NCBI GenBank assembly: GCA_001986395.2
Contig: MQVO02000002.1
Span: forward strand, 2,666,001-2,730,000
DNA from: Irpex lacteus
Lineage: Eukaryota > Basidiomycota > Agaricomycetes > Polyporales > Irpicaceae
Direction of reading: 5' to 3'
DNA: 64,000 nucleotides
Below the pieces are notes generated by a model that saw only the letters and a program-made list of their open reading frames with translations, did no database searches and was not told the DNA's origin. How positions within the stretch are numbered: position 1 is the first letter of the stretch; each line of letters starts with the position of its first letter. The position numbers were made by a program, and so were the translations under genes. This document shows positions 36,401-48,431 of the stretch, in pieces.

Positions 36401-38028
36401 CTTGGTGACTACGTTGCCGCCATCAAGCAGTTTGGCACTTCGGACAACTACAGTACGCAGACGGTGTGTACTGCGTAATACCGTATGGTATAGAACCGGG
36501 ATCACTGATTCTGCTTTAGGGCGAGTTAGAGCATCGGCGTGTCAAACGATTCTACGGTCGTACAAACCGTAACAATCATGTGCGTCAAATCGCCAAGCAG
36601 CAACGTCGCGAGGAACTTCTACGCCGGATTATGAAGAAACAGCCCAAACATCAAGCACCCGTTAACGAAGTCACCGAAAGCACTGATGTACAAGTACAGT
36701 CCCCACGACGTCGTGTCCGCCAGAGCCACAGCGCAAGAGGAAGAGACGTAGTGTTTCTTCCCTTTCACGCTCAGGATCCTCTTGTGTCTTCGCCACCCAG
36801 TCAGCATCACCAGCTCTCCGAGTCAAATAGATATCCTATCAATCTTGCTGCTTGGCTAGATGAGCATCGCAGTGACCGAGCAGTGGCAGTGCGTATTCGG
36901 CTTTCAACCAGTTCCGCAATCACTGACACTGTACAGGAGTTTCTACCGCGCCTCAAGGATCATATTCTTGCACGACTCTCCGGAGAAGATTACCATGACG
37001 AGCATCATTTTACAGACCAGGAACGCCTCTCAATCGCATTTAGAAACAACCGCATATATCGCCACAAAGCCATGAGGGTCAACTACACCACATATGATAT
37101 GCGAAGAGATCAAGATTCATTGAATCCTCGCACCCAGGCCGACATCATGATACTTGCCCACGAAGATCCCACAGTTCGCAACTCACATCCTTACTGGTAC
37201 GCACGCATCATTGGACTCTTTCATGTTCATGTGACACGTGCTGGAGATCATCATGGCGAGCAGCGGATGGATTTCTTGTGGGTACGATGGCTTGGCCGTG
37301 ATCTCTCGCACAAGTCAGGTTTCAAGACACGCAGATTACCCCGAGTCGGGTTTGTGCCAGAGACAGATCCGGAGGCGTTCGGCTTTCTCGACCCTCAAGA
37401 TGTTTTGCGAGCTGTTCATCTTATACCAGCCTTCGCTCATGGACTGACGACGGAGTTATTGGGGCCATCTATGGCCCGCCGGCCAGATGAAGGCGACGAA
37501 GATTGGGAATACTACTACGTGAACATGTGAGTACTACCTCATGCGCCGTATTACGTCATGTTATTGACAATGCTAATCAGCTTCGTGGACCGTGATATGC
37601 TTATGCGGTTTCTCGGTGGTGGCATTGGCCACCGAGGGGCGGCCGTGCAGCAGGAGTCTATATACGACGATCACGAGGACGGTCTTGATCACACTGAGGA
37701 GGGTGCTGGCGAGGGGTTGCCCCAAGATGCAGGTTCGCCTGTACCGAGTGCGGACGAGCCTCCTGTAGCAATCGAGAACACAGACATCGAACTCGAGGAC
37801 ACTGTAGCGGCGGTCAGCCACTACGATGATGGAGAGCAGGACTATGGCTACGAAGCGTCCGATGCTGACTCGGATGCTGATGCCAACAGTTCCGACGAAG
37901 ATGATGACGACGACGACATGGATGGGCGGGATTATGGGGCTATCGACGAGCTGGGGGCTGAGGACGGAGAAGAAACCGCAGACATGGATGAAGAAATAGG
38001 CGACAGAGAGGGTTATGCACGGTTCTAA
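33421..38028 (+). CDS. Plavaka-family transposase, apparently intact
   Basis: Seven exons (33421-33684, 33738-34952, 35009-35235, 35287-35533, 35594-36463, 36520-37526, 37581-38028) sum to 4278 nt and encode 1425 residues with no stop or frameshift. It begins MGWTCYDGCPSG and forms a C-x3-C...H-x4-C zinc finger (CYDGC, LQRHQNSC). A Pro-rich linker follows. Family signatures: LMYHLTPFKLYA, RVYSELYNSDAM, LWPAYLYFGNQSKYTR, RIFTYSADYPEK, CPRCLIRKCDISGLGTK, FVPDLLHEFEIGVWKATF, VPTFGRDTIRRFTGNMADMK, ARDFEDLLQCSIPVFEGLLP, TYKLHALGDYVAAIKQFGTS and GELEHRRVKRFYGRT. An Arg/Gly-rich segment sits at 36164-36230. The C-terminal domain ends in FVDRDMLMRFLGGGIGH and a strongly acidic tail. DNA cutting and rejoining at the element ends is the expected role. 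Confidence 0.9.
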
Positions 38029-38808
38029 TGTATTCAGTGTGTCCATTCAATATACATTGTACTACATAGTGTACAGAGGTCTCCGAGTGCCGTACTTGAC
38101 CATGACAGTGAGAACCATTCCAGTCCGCCAATCTAAGTACAAGTCCTCGAGCTGCCCGCAGTCCCCTCGCATGAGTGAAATCTAAGCCTAAGACAATGTG
38201 TCTGTATCACAGGTAAGTCCGAGGAATACCACAGGCCCCGTTACGCTCGACACAGTACTTTGAAGGTCTAGTATTTGCCCAATGAACTTGGACTGGCAGC
38301 GACCTGTGGGTAGAAGAGCATTCAGTCCTCATCGTCTCGTTGGCACAGGCATGTAGGCATGTAAAGGCAAAGACCATGGCTGGCTCGAGGTCGCCGTTGC
38401 ATCCGTCGTGGCCAGCCTTGACTTCCACATCGCCAAGCCTGTGCCAACTGCCCACTCACTTCGCAGCACCGTACAGCAGCACCGTGAAAGTGAGGGAGGA
38501 GAAAGGAACAGGGCACCAAAACGAAACACGTACCAGATGGGCCCGCACCCAGCACAACAGCCATAGGCCCTCCCACAAGATCTACCACAAGGCTTGCTAG
38601 TGTTCCTATGCCACGTCTTGCAGTCTTCCGGGCCTTTAAGCTGGCACTTCTGGTGTTGACGCGTTCCAAGGTGACGCGACGTGGCGGAGTGAGAGAAAGG
38701 TGGGCAGTGCTACCCGAGCGCCCAGTTGAATATTATAAACAACCCACGCGCGGCAAAAGAAAGAGAGCCCGATACCATCGTAAGCGTCTGGCACCCATGG
38801 CGGAGTAT

Positions 38809-38928
38809 ACCTGGGCGGGTGTGATCGGACATGGCCAGCTCACGGTTGACCTGGCAGGTGAACTCAGGTTTGTGCAGATCGACGCTCGCCGGTCCAGTTG
38901 CGGTCCGGCAAACGTCACCCGCGCAGGT
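38809..38928. repeat. Right subterminal ACCTG/CAGGT cluster
   Basis: Five copies in 120 bp, starting at 38809, 38849, 38855, 38865 and 38924 (the last inside the right terminal repeat). The cluster mirrors the larger array at the left end, although it is shorter. Confidence 0.7.
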
Positions 38929-38952
38929 CAGGATTTCGCACTTTTGCTGATG
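38917..38952 (-). repeat. Right terminal inverted repeat
   Basis: Minus-strand reading starts CATCAGCAAAAGTGC and contains CCTGACCTG; partner of 29611-29646. It ends 82 bp upstream of the mitochondrial kinase ATG. Confidence 0.8.
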
Positions 38953-39034
38953 GGCGTTCAAGTTCAAGTTCGTCCTTCTCCCTATTATGTCTCTGACTCT
39001 GTTTTAGGTCAATAAATACAGAGTGGAGGACAAG

Positions 39035-40624
39035 ATGTTCAAAACCGCTCTGTGCTCCAACGTTCATTTCCGCAGAGACGTGATTTTACGGATAGCACGA
39101 TCATTGGGGCCTCAAAATCAGTGCCGTGCGGGATTTCGGACTAGCACAAGGTCTAACCCATACGACAGCTCGCCAACGCCCGCAGAAATAGCACCGTTGC
39201 TGGAAAAGTTGTCAAAACATCCAGCGAGACCGGTTACTCTCTCTACCCTGCTTTCTCTTGGACAACCTCTCTCGTCACAGTCTGTGCTTACCTCTGTGGA
39301 ATATGTCCTCTCCGAAGTACCGAGGCTCTTCGGGCAGCGCGTGCGCGCATTGGAGAGTCTCCCATTCATCGTTGGAATGAACCCGTTTATTGCGAAGATT
39401 CTCGTGGCCCACCGAAAGGCATTCCAGCTTCTGGCAACGTACCCTCCCGTGAAATCTCTCGAAGATAATGCGCGGTTCACCGAGCAGCTAGAAACGCTGG
39501 TCCAGGATCACGCAAATGATATTCCTGTCATGGCCAAAGGGTAAATACAACATGTCCACTGCCGAACAGATTATTCACAATGCATTAGTTTCCAGGAGTG
39601 TTCGAGATACATGTCTCCCCAGCAAGTATCCGACTTCTTGGACTCGGCAATACGGAATCGTATCGCCGTCCGCCTTCTCGCGGAACAACACATAGCTCTT
39701 TCACGAGACCTACAGCATCCTTCGAGTCGCACGCAGGATCATATAGGTGTCGTCCACATGAAATGCTCGCCCAAAGGGATGATCAAGATGTGTGGCTCTT
39801 TCGTATCAGACCTCTGTGAAGCGACTCTCGGTTCAAGACCTGAGATTCTTATCGACGGGGATGTCGACAGCACTTTTGCGTAAGTGATCAATAATCTGTA
39901 AGTATGTTTTCACGACATTGAACTCAGTTCCCAATTTTAGCTATATCCCGGTCCATCTCGAATATATTCTAACGGAAATACTGAAAAATTCATTCCGCGC
40001 AAGTGTAGAGCGAAACCACAAACTTCACGGTCATTCCACTAACATCCCCATCCCACCAGTGGTGATAACAATTGCCTCACCCAACCACACATCGCCTCAT
40101 CCCGCGGTTTTATCGATGCGTGTACGTGACCAAGGTGGCGGAGTATCCCCAGCGAATATTCCACATATATTCTCTTACTCTTTCACTACCGCTCGGTCAT
40201 CGGATGACTCAGAAGACATAACTGGCCCTTACGCTATGCAGCATGTTGGTGGAAGTGCGGCAATAGACGACAGCATGGGCGGCGGAGGGAGCGGTGGCGG
40301 CGGTTTGTTTGGTGAAATTGTAGGGAGAGGAGTGCAAACAGGCATGGGCACCATCGCCGGCCTTGGATATGGTCTTCCTATGAGCAGATTGTACGCTAAG
40401 TACGTGTCGCGTCGATCTTTCAACATCAGTCACTCACCAAGTACCTTGTAGGTATTTCGGTGGCTCTCTTGATTTCTTCTCGCTTGACGGATGGGGTAAG
40501 CGATAATAGCATGGACATGTACGGGATTTGTCAATGACTGATCCCCCTTTTTTTCAGGCAGCGACGTGTTTGTGAAACTACGTTGTCTAGATCAAGCCGG
40601 GGACGTTCACATCAAGGGATAGTT
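39035..40624 (+). CDS. Mitochondrial PDK/BCKDK-family protein kinase
   Basis: Begins MFKTALCSNVHFRRDVILRI, an Arg-rich presequence for mitochondria. The N-terminal helical domain of the family follows (APLLEKLSKHPARPVTLSTL..., ELPFIVG-type ESLPFIVGMNPFIAKILVAH). After the first intron comes ECSRYMSPQQVSDFLDSAIR. The GHKL ATP-binding domain has the N-box EILKNSFRAS, G1 DQGGGVS and the G2/G3 region AGLGYGLPMSRLYAKYFGGS, ending SDVFVKLRCLDQAGDVHIKG. These histidine-kinase-like serine kinases switch off pyruvate or branched-chain ketoacid dehydrogenase by phosphorylating E1-alpha; sequence alone does not say which complex. A Gly/Ser-rich insert (SMGGGGSGGGGLFGEIVGRG) lies in the ATP-lid region. 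ATG 39035 is the first in frame; a GTG 12 nt upstream is not a likely start. Confidence 0.9.
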
Positions 40625-41356
40625 CGGGCTTCGTAGCACCCACACTGATACTTGTTGTAGCCAGACTAAGACAGGAGGGGGGTATTAACAACACTCGGTC
40701 AATGAAATTTGAAGACAGACGGAATGGGCGGATTGTCAGCGAGTAGTCTGCATCCTGAGCGTGCTTTACGTGGGTTTCGACACATCTTCTACATCCCCTG
40801 GCGGAGATCTCACGCTATGTGGCATGTGGGTTAAAATTCACATTTACTAACCCTGGATACTAGTCCTAGTACTGCGACTGCCACACGCGTCTTACATTGC
40901 TTACCAACAAGGGCTGCGAGTATATTTGAGATACTCGAAGCCTTCGACATCTGTCACACACGTCGAGCGAAGCATCCTCCATGGCGTGAATCTGATACTT
41001 AGTATTGCGATGATTAGTGAGAACAATGCGGACGATGGATAATAAATGCAAGGTAGAATCCGGATGTAATGTGCGTTTGAACGGCATACCCTAGCTGGAG
41101 GGGAGAATGAATGGGTAAGGAAAATCACTAATGAGAAACAGAACATCGCGACAGCAGTCCATGAGACCGGGAAAGCGAGGTGAAGCGAGGAAATATGGGT
41201 TGGAGTACAATGGTCATCAAGGGTATGCAATAGTGGGAAGACCAAGTCAGACCAGCTTGCATGAGACAGATCTATGTCCCGTCGTTAAGAAAAAGGCTAG
41301 ATAAAATACGTCGTATGGTATGGAACAGAGTGCAGATCGTCATCGCACGTGAACGG
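40625..41356. other. Convergent 3' flanks
   Basis: About 730 bp between the mitochondrial kinase and the DYRK kinase stop codons. Only short frames without domains are present; no gene supported. Confidence 0.5.
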
Positions 41357-44300
41357 CTACTTAGCAAGCTAGTGTAGATTAAATTTAGTGAGGATACGAG
41401 ACGGAGCATGGAAGGAACTTACCATTGTTCGACTCGAATGGCTGGAATGATACGTAAACGACTGCGACTGGGCAGTCCTATATGATCGAGAAGAGCCTAG
41501 CGTTGAATGGCCCGCGCCCGAAGTACTGGGAGTGGTTGGTCCAACGCCTGAGGTAACACGACTGCTTCGAGCAGTCAAGGGTGTCGGTGCACTGATCAGG
41601 GACTTCTTCGGTGTTTCAGTCAGGTTTTTGCTCGTGCGATTGCTCGTGAAGCTCGTGGAAGAGGACAACATCGATCTCGAAGACGAAGGAGGTGGAGGAC
41701 TTGCGATTTTGGGACGCTTCCCGGCAGTGATGTACGGGTGTCGAAGAGCCGACGCTGGTTTGAGTCGCCGTTCAGGGTCCCAAACGAGGCACTTGGCAAT
41801 GAAGTCGACGAATTGCTCGTCATCACACTTGAGTACCTGAGCCAAGGACTTGGATCCAGGGCGTCTTCGACGGCCCTTGGAGTTCACAACAGGACGCGGA
41901 GCACCCGACGTGTCTGATCGGCGTAAGTCAGAATATGATATAGACGACAGCCGTGCGGACACTTACCAAAGAACAGCCGCTTGCGAGAGCTACGGTTAAT
42001 GAACTCCTTTTCCGGGACACCGAGAACTTCCATGATACAGGATAGTTGCTCCTGCTCATTTTCACCTGGGAAGATGGGGAATCCTGTGTACAGTTCGGCC
42101 ATGATACAGCCCAGACTCCACATGTCGATCGCCATATGATAGTTCATGCCCAGAATAACCTCTGGCGAGCGGTAGAAGCGGCTCTGAATGTACGTGTAGA
42201 CTAAAAGGCCGATCAGCAACAGTATGAATAACATATGAAAGTAGCGGCGCACTCTTCTCGTGCTCAAAGCAGCTGCTACCGAAGTCAATGACTTTGATCG
42301 CGCTCTTAGCGGGATGGCGCAGCAACACGTTCTGAGAATACGGCATGCCGTAAGTACAAGCAATGAACAAAGGAGAAGCAACACACCTCTGGTTTCAGAT
42401 CACAATGTACAACGCGGTGGTGCCGCATGAGTGCCAAGGACTGCAACATCTGACTAGTGAACCGGCGAATCAACGCGGTAGTGAACCCGACAAAGTTATT
42501 GGCTTTGATCAGCTCGTAGAGGTTGATGCTCAGCAGTTCCGTTGCAATGCAGAGATGCCCCCGGAAGTAGAAGTGTTCCGTCATTTTGATAACATGATGT
42601 TTCTCGTCCGCGTCCTGCACATGTCGTCTCAGTCTTTTAAGTTCAAGGCATGTGACACTCGCTTACCCATTTCCTGAGATTGTCCAAGATCTTGATCTCC
42701 ACAAGCGCCTGATGGTGGAACCTCTTCTTGTTGCGGATAATCTTGATCGCTATCGACTCTCCAGTACAGTGATCTCTGCAATGCAGAACCTGACCGAAAG
42801 AGCCTTTGCCCAGGGTGTCAATGATCTCGTAACGGAATGCGAGGTGGTCGTGCATGACAACAAGGTAGTCGCCTCGCTCATCGTCGTAGCCATGGTTGTT
42901 CGTAGTGTTCTCCAGAGTCGCGGGCTTCTTATCGCTCCTGGCGCCAATGTAATAGACCGACTGGTACTCGAGAATCTCCTTGCGCTCGTACTCCGACAGG
43001 TATTGGACCTGGCTGCTTTTGAGGATGGCTATAAACTACGGGTTAGCGAGAGTAACAAAGAGTATCGGGGCGACGACTTACAAGCTGGAGAAGCTGGAGA
43101 GGCAGGACGAATGGGTTCTGGGAAGCGAAGCAGCTCGTCAAGTTCGGCTTGACTTGCACCAGCAGCCAACTTCTTAGCCTGTTGACGCTTGATATACTGC
43201 ATCATCTCCTCATCCCCTATCAATTCTTCATCATCGACGACACTCGAAACCGGCGAAGGAGTCAACGTCGTCTGGCGGTTGAGCGAAGGAGAAGCCATCG
43301 TCTGCGCGATACTCTGGCTCGATGACGACCCTCGACTAGTAGGCAGAGAGATCTTGGGACTCAGCAGCTTCAACTTGGATGGCGATAACGCAGAGAACCT
43401 GTGACCGTGAGAAGAAGGCTGATCCTCATGAGCACCAGAGGAGGCATTGATAGACGCAACAGAGCCCGTGGACGACTTTCTGAGACCACTGAAAGACAAC
43501 GACTCGCGGTTCTTGCGAGTACTAGCACTGTTGGACGTGGAGGAGCTGGCGACGGGTACCTGCCGAGGGACACGCGAAGTCGAAGTCGACACCGACGGAG
43601 ACGCACGGACAGAATGACGATGAGTAGAGGCAGCCTTGGGGGTCTGGCCGTTTTCGAGTACACCAAACTCGTTCAAACTGTCGTTTGCCGACGGAGAGTT
43701 CTGCCGTGACGTATTGACGTTGTTGATGATCAAACTGGCACGACGATTCGACTCTTTACCCTTCAAGGTAGGAGAGTTGGCGGCGGATGAGCGACCAGTG
43801 ATGCGTGGTATCTTGGTGGGCGTCTCTTTGGACAGAGCGGACGCATTCAACGAAGCTGACGAGGGAGGCTCCCTGGATCCCTGATGGGCAAGAGTACCGA
43901 CACTAGGAGAACCGGCAATCGTAGGCAGACCATTACGCGAGCTGCGAAGAGACGCGTCCGACTGCTTCTGCATGGAGCTGAATGTCTGACCAGTAACGCG
44001 ACTCGCAGAGCCCTTCGGCGTCCTATCGGCTGACGACAGAGAGGACGGCGAGCCAGATTTCAAGTTGGCCAGACGTTGGGCTGTGGCCGGAGGGAGAGCG
44101 GTAATCTGCATTGGGGGCATGGCGACAGGCTCTTGCTTCTTCGGTTGAGCGGATGACAGCGTCTGTTTGTACAACGTACGTCTTAACGACGTTCTCATGA
44201 GACAATGCTGTTTGAGGAATACGTACCTTGCCTCGCTTCCTTCCCATTAATACGGATATCCTGCTTTCACTGCGCTCTTTGTCTTCTTTCTTGTGTCTCT

Positions 44301-47300
44301 CCTTTTCGGCCTCGCGCGCATGACGCGCCTCTTCCTTCGCGCTCTTCGCCTCGCTCTTTTCCTTGTCCGAATGCAAACTCCTCCTCGAACTCGATCCCTT
44401 GAGCAACGACGGCAAACCCATCAAAACAGACGACTTTTTGTGCGAAGAGCTAGGAACAGCGATAGCGTGTTGCGATTCCTTCGTAGGTGACATTCCGCTG
44501 CTGGGAGACCGAGCCTGAGAAGCCTGGGAATGCGTCGATGAGTACGTCGGCGAACTGGGAGGCACGTTAGCCGGAGGAATTTGCATAGACTGAGATGACG
44601 AGCGGCGGAAGAACGGAATCGAAGATGGCGTGAGGCGTTTCGTAGAGGCGCCTCGCCTGATAGAGGAAGACGGACTCAGAGGCGTGTGCTGAGGCAAGGG
44701 AGGCATAGACGCAGTGAGGTTCGTGCTAGCACTTGAGGCAGTCTCTGAGCGGCTGGGTACCAGGCGATCCGGTGTCTTGGAGTTCGGAAAGAGAGGAGCA
44801 GAGGCAGGAGTCCCCAGGATCTGAGTCGAGCCCAACGAGGACATCGAGGCGAGTGAGGAGGCAGAGGCCATGGCATCTGCGTTGATGGTTTCCCAACCAT
44901 CATTAGACTGCTTCCGTTTCGACTCTGGCGCCATCGGGTGCTCTCGTGAGGTGGACTTGCGGAGCTGGGAGGTGAAGCTGAGCGCACGCGGGCTCAGAGC
45001 AGCAGTTGGTGACTTTGCATTCGAGTCCTTGATAGACGAAGTCGACGGCGACGTGACGAGCTTCTTGCCGAGAGGGTTGGTGAAGCTCCATTTCTTCGAA
45101 GGTGTCTTGTGTACATTGGTGGAAGTAGACGGAGGACTGGTCACCTTGATAGACTGACGCTTGGGCGGGGTATTGACGGTCGGGAGGTCGAGCGATGCCT
45201 TCGATGCTGGCTCAGTCTCTGCTCGCTTGCTCGATGGTTTCTCCTCTACATGGTCTGATGTGGTCGGGAAAGCAATGCCAACGTTGTTCTGCTGAGTCTG
45301 CTGAGTAGGCTTGAGGCTAGAGTAGACCTTGGGGAGAGGAGGCACTGGAGGGACAAAGTTCTCTTCGACCACTTCCGTAGCAGCAGCAAGCGCAGCACGA
45401 TCACGCAGCGAGATGGCATCTGAGGAGTGGTTGCTCGAGATATCGCTGCCAGCGCTGTTTCGCCTTGCCTTCGAGTGCGATTTGGTCGACAGCCCAGACG
45501 GAGACGTCGCACTTGTGGTAGCAGATAACGAGGTCGAGTCGCGTGAGCCCGTGGTAGGCGTGCCGGTATAGTTCGTCGAAGAAGCAGACCCTCGTTTCGG
45601 GGTGAAACTGCCACGCTTGCTCACAGAGCCGTGCTTCTTGAGGGGTTTATCTGGTGTAGGGAGCCCCTGAAGCGGAATATCGTCCTTGACCACAGACACG
45701 CCGTCAATCTGCTCCGGCTCGGCAGAAGTCTCTGCGATGCCCAAACCCAAACCTACAGACTGCCGCTGGGGATTTCCTTGGTCCTTGCTTGACCTGTCCT
45801 TGCCAGGTACCGTACCGCTTCCAGTGCTCAAAACACGGCTCGACCGACGTCCTTGGCCCTGTCCTTCCACTCCTTCCCATTGAACCGACGACTTCGCGGG
45901 CGTGCTGGGACGACTGGCGCTCCCCATCCTGCTGTGACCTCCCACACTCGACCTCGCCCTCGCACTTCTTCCGGAGATACCATCCAACTTACGAAGAGCC
46001 TCGACCGTCGCCTGGTCGTCCAAATCAGACCACCCCTCCTGCGTCCCACGCAACAATGAATGTGCGACGTTGGCGCTCACTTGAGAAGGCAGCTCCTTGT
46101 TCGAATTCGACATTGGAGATGCGGTCGTGCTTCCTCCGCTGCCGTGCCTGAGGAACTGCTGGATAGAAGAGGTGCCAGGCGAAGGTGGCAGATGGGAGTA
46201 ATCTGAGGCGTGCAAGCGGCGTGAATGATGTGACGCGTGGTCCTTGTCGTGGCTTGACGAAGAAGAGCTCGCAGAGATCTGCCGTGTGTGGCGGACGTTG
46301 AGCGAAAGCGTGTCGCGACGACGCTCCTTCGCGTGCTTGTCGCGCGGAGATGAACTGGAAGACGATGGCAACCCTACGCCGAGACTCCTGTGTTTGCGAG
46401 CCTTGTCCTTGTCCTTTGAAGAACTGGACGAAGATGAGGTGTGCTTGGAAGCCAGGAAGCCATTCTGGTCGAGTTCAAATTCGTCAGAAGTACGCTTTCG
46501 CGGACGTTGGCCGGAATACGCAGTAGGAGGATGCACCGCATCGGCTGCCTCTTCTTGCTCTGCAGCAGAATACTTCGAAGGCACAGGAGGAGCTGCCTGC
46601 CTGGGATAAAGGATCTCCTCTCCACCACTCTCATCCGCATTCGAGCGCTTCGTGCGGAGAGAGCGAGGTGGCGGTTGCACGTCTAGGAACTACGGGGCAT
46701 GTTAGCAATGAGGTGCAGAAGCGGCGTGTTGAAGAGTACACACGTCTTCTTCATCCTGTTCACCGTCGATAGCTTCGATCGTCCATGGGCTATCTGGGAG
46801 GTCAGGAGGTGTCTCCTGCGCATCCACAAACGACTCCTCGTCTCTAGCATTGTAACTCTCCTCCTCTACGTCTACCAGATGCTCATCCACATCACCAGCG
46901 CCTCTGGCTGTTCTGCGTGAGTCCCGCGTCCAGCGAGGGGTCGCCAGCTCTCCCACACCGACGAGTCCACGCCTGTCGATCGCTGCCGGGTTCTTGGCTG
47001 GTGTGACGGGTTCCTGTTGAGTGTGTTGAGTGGACTGCATTTCTGGCGTTTTGAGGAAGAGGTGTGCGCCTGATGAGGATGGAATGGGAGATTCAGATGG
47101 CGTGCCGGCACCGAAATAATAGGGATCCAGAGAGGATGTTGCAGACGAAGATCGGGGCAGCTCGGGCTCTGCGTTGACATCCGAGTAATCGAGACCAGAA
47201 CGTATCTAGAACAAGAGTGAGCTTGAGAAAGAGAGAGAGCGTCGCGCCATAGGCGGCCATACCTGTCGCGGGTGGTCCTCATCTGCCACTTCACCGCCTG

Positions 47301-47418
47301 CACGGTCATCTGGAGATGTGCTGGGTGTCTGCCATGTCGACTGGAGGGCCGGTGGCTTGTCCTTGCGCTTCGTGCGGGAGTTGTCGATGGCTGGTTTTTG
47401 GGACGGCGGTGAAGACAT
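41357..47418 (-). CDS. Pom1-like DYRK-family protein kinase
   Basis: A very long kinase (about 1,850 residues). Residues 1 to about 1,400 are low-complexity: Ser/Thr/Pro/Lys-rich with several basic patches ([34 protein letters not shown]). The DYRK homology box precedes the kinase domain: [20 protein letters not shown] (G-loop), [20 protein letters not shown] (Lys and alpha-C Glu), [14 protein letters not shown] with HCD in place of HRD (usual for DYRK), [11 protein letters not shown] (DFG), [18 protein letters not shown] (the Tyr-x-Tyr activation loop) and [21 protein letters not shown]. Pom1/DYRK kinases control cell polarity and size in fungi. A perfect GTAAGT donor near the end implies a last exon LAK-stop at 41357; without that splice the stop is TAG at 41369-41371. 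Confidence 0.88.
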
Positions 47419-48431
47419 GACAGGAGGTAAGGAGCGAAGCAGAGAAAGGAAAGACGGGCGAACTGGGAGACACGACGACGAGACGGGCGATAATTAAACG
47501 AGATAAATGTCTAAGAAAATGTTGGAGACACTGGCGACGATGGCGGAGGGCGTGCTGTCGTCGGCTCAGACGGTGGTGAGCCCTGGCAGACGAGCGGTCA
47601 TTTCACAGCTGCCAATTGCCCACTCGCGCCAGACGAGACGCGTGTAGGCCGTGTTTGGCCTTGTTTGCGCAGGGCCAGTAATTCACTCAAAATTGTTTAT
47701 TTTATTCGTCTCCTCGCTAGGCTGTTTGTTATGAGTCTATTGCGAGTGTATGTAATTCAGAAAACATAGAGACAATGGCAACGCAGAGTCCCGGCCACAC
47801 GCCGTCGCTGGGCCGAGTTCAGTCGGAGATGCAATCCAGGCTCAGCTGATAGTCGAGCGAAGAGGCCGTAAGCGATGTCGACGGTGAGAACGTCGATGGC
47901 CGTGCCGTGCAGACTGATTCTGAATAAGATCTGAATTACCAAACTTCAAAGCTTGAGTTTAGTCGAGTTTAGCGAGTACGATTGGGGGGGACTCTACAAG
48001 TGAAATGTCACGTGTGACAGTCACACCCATCATATAAAGGCGGACTTTGTTTTGTCGCCCGTGCTCTCCGTCTTTTGTCTCCCGCCCTTTGAGTCGGAGC
48101 GGCCGTCTCAAACAGCGCCGCCCTCCCAAAGCTCAGCGAACAAGGCGCCACAGACAGCCCGCCGCGTGCGTATCCATCTCTCCGTACCGTCCTCCGCTGC
48201 TTCCCCACTTACCCCGCCGTCGTCTTCCCCATGCAGCCATCGTCGTCTCCCGCCCTCGCCAGTGCTCACGGTCTGACTCTGCGCACAGCGGCAGCCTTAA
48301 GCCCGCTCAGGACACGTGGTATTCAGGTGAGTGAGACGGCGTCAAATGCCTGCCTCATTCTCGGTGCCTTCCTTGATGCCTGTCTCTTCGTCGTCTCGCA
48401 CGCAGATCGACCTCCTTAGTCTCCCACCGCC
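47419..48431. promoter_or_regulatory. Divergent upstream region, Pom1-like kinase / Zn2Cys6 regulator
   Basis: About 1 kb between the two start codons. On the regulator side it holds a CACGTG E-box at 48009-48014, a TATA box (CATATAAAGG, 48031-48040) and a probable 5'UTR intron at 48327-48405. No coding gene is supported here. Confidence 0.5.
48327..48405 (+). other. Probable 5'UTR intron of the Zn2Cys6 gene
   Basis: GTGAGTGAG donor at 48327 and a pyrimidine-rich CACGCAG acceptor ending at 48405, 26 bp upstream of the ATG. There is no coding frame on its 5' side. Leader introns are common in basidiomycete genes. Confidence 0.45.

Larger units (their letters stand above)
29611..38952 (+). mobile_element. 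9.34 kb Plavaka-type DNA transposon carrying two extra genes
   Basis: Outer limits are set by imperfect inverted repeats at 29611-29646 and 38917-38952 (28 of 36 positions identical). Both ends hold clusters of ACCTG/CAGGT just inside the repeats. Between them lie an intact 1425-residue Plavaka-family transposase (plus), a 507-residue DUF6698-like gene (minus) and a 252-residue unknown gene (plus); all three read through every splice junction without a frame break. Plavaka transposases are established cut-and-paste elements of agaricomycetes. I could not find a convincing target-site duplication; TCAAGT occurs 8 bp outside the left end and 5 bp outside the right end, which may be chance. Whether the two companion genes are native cargo or belong to a nested or neighbouring element is not settled by sequence alone. 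Confidence 0.75.

Noticed and set aside
39023..39034. Upstream GTG start giving MEDK ahead of the mitochondrial kinase
   Set aside because: Eukaryotic nuclear genes rarely use GTG; the ATG at 39035 gives a proper mitochondrial presequence.
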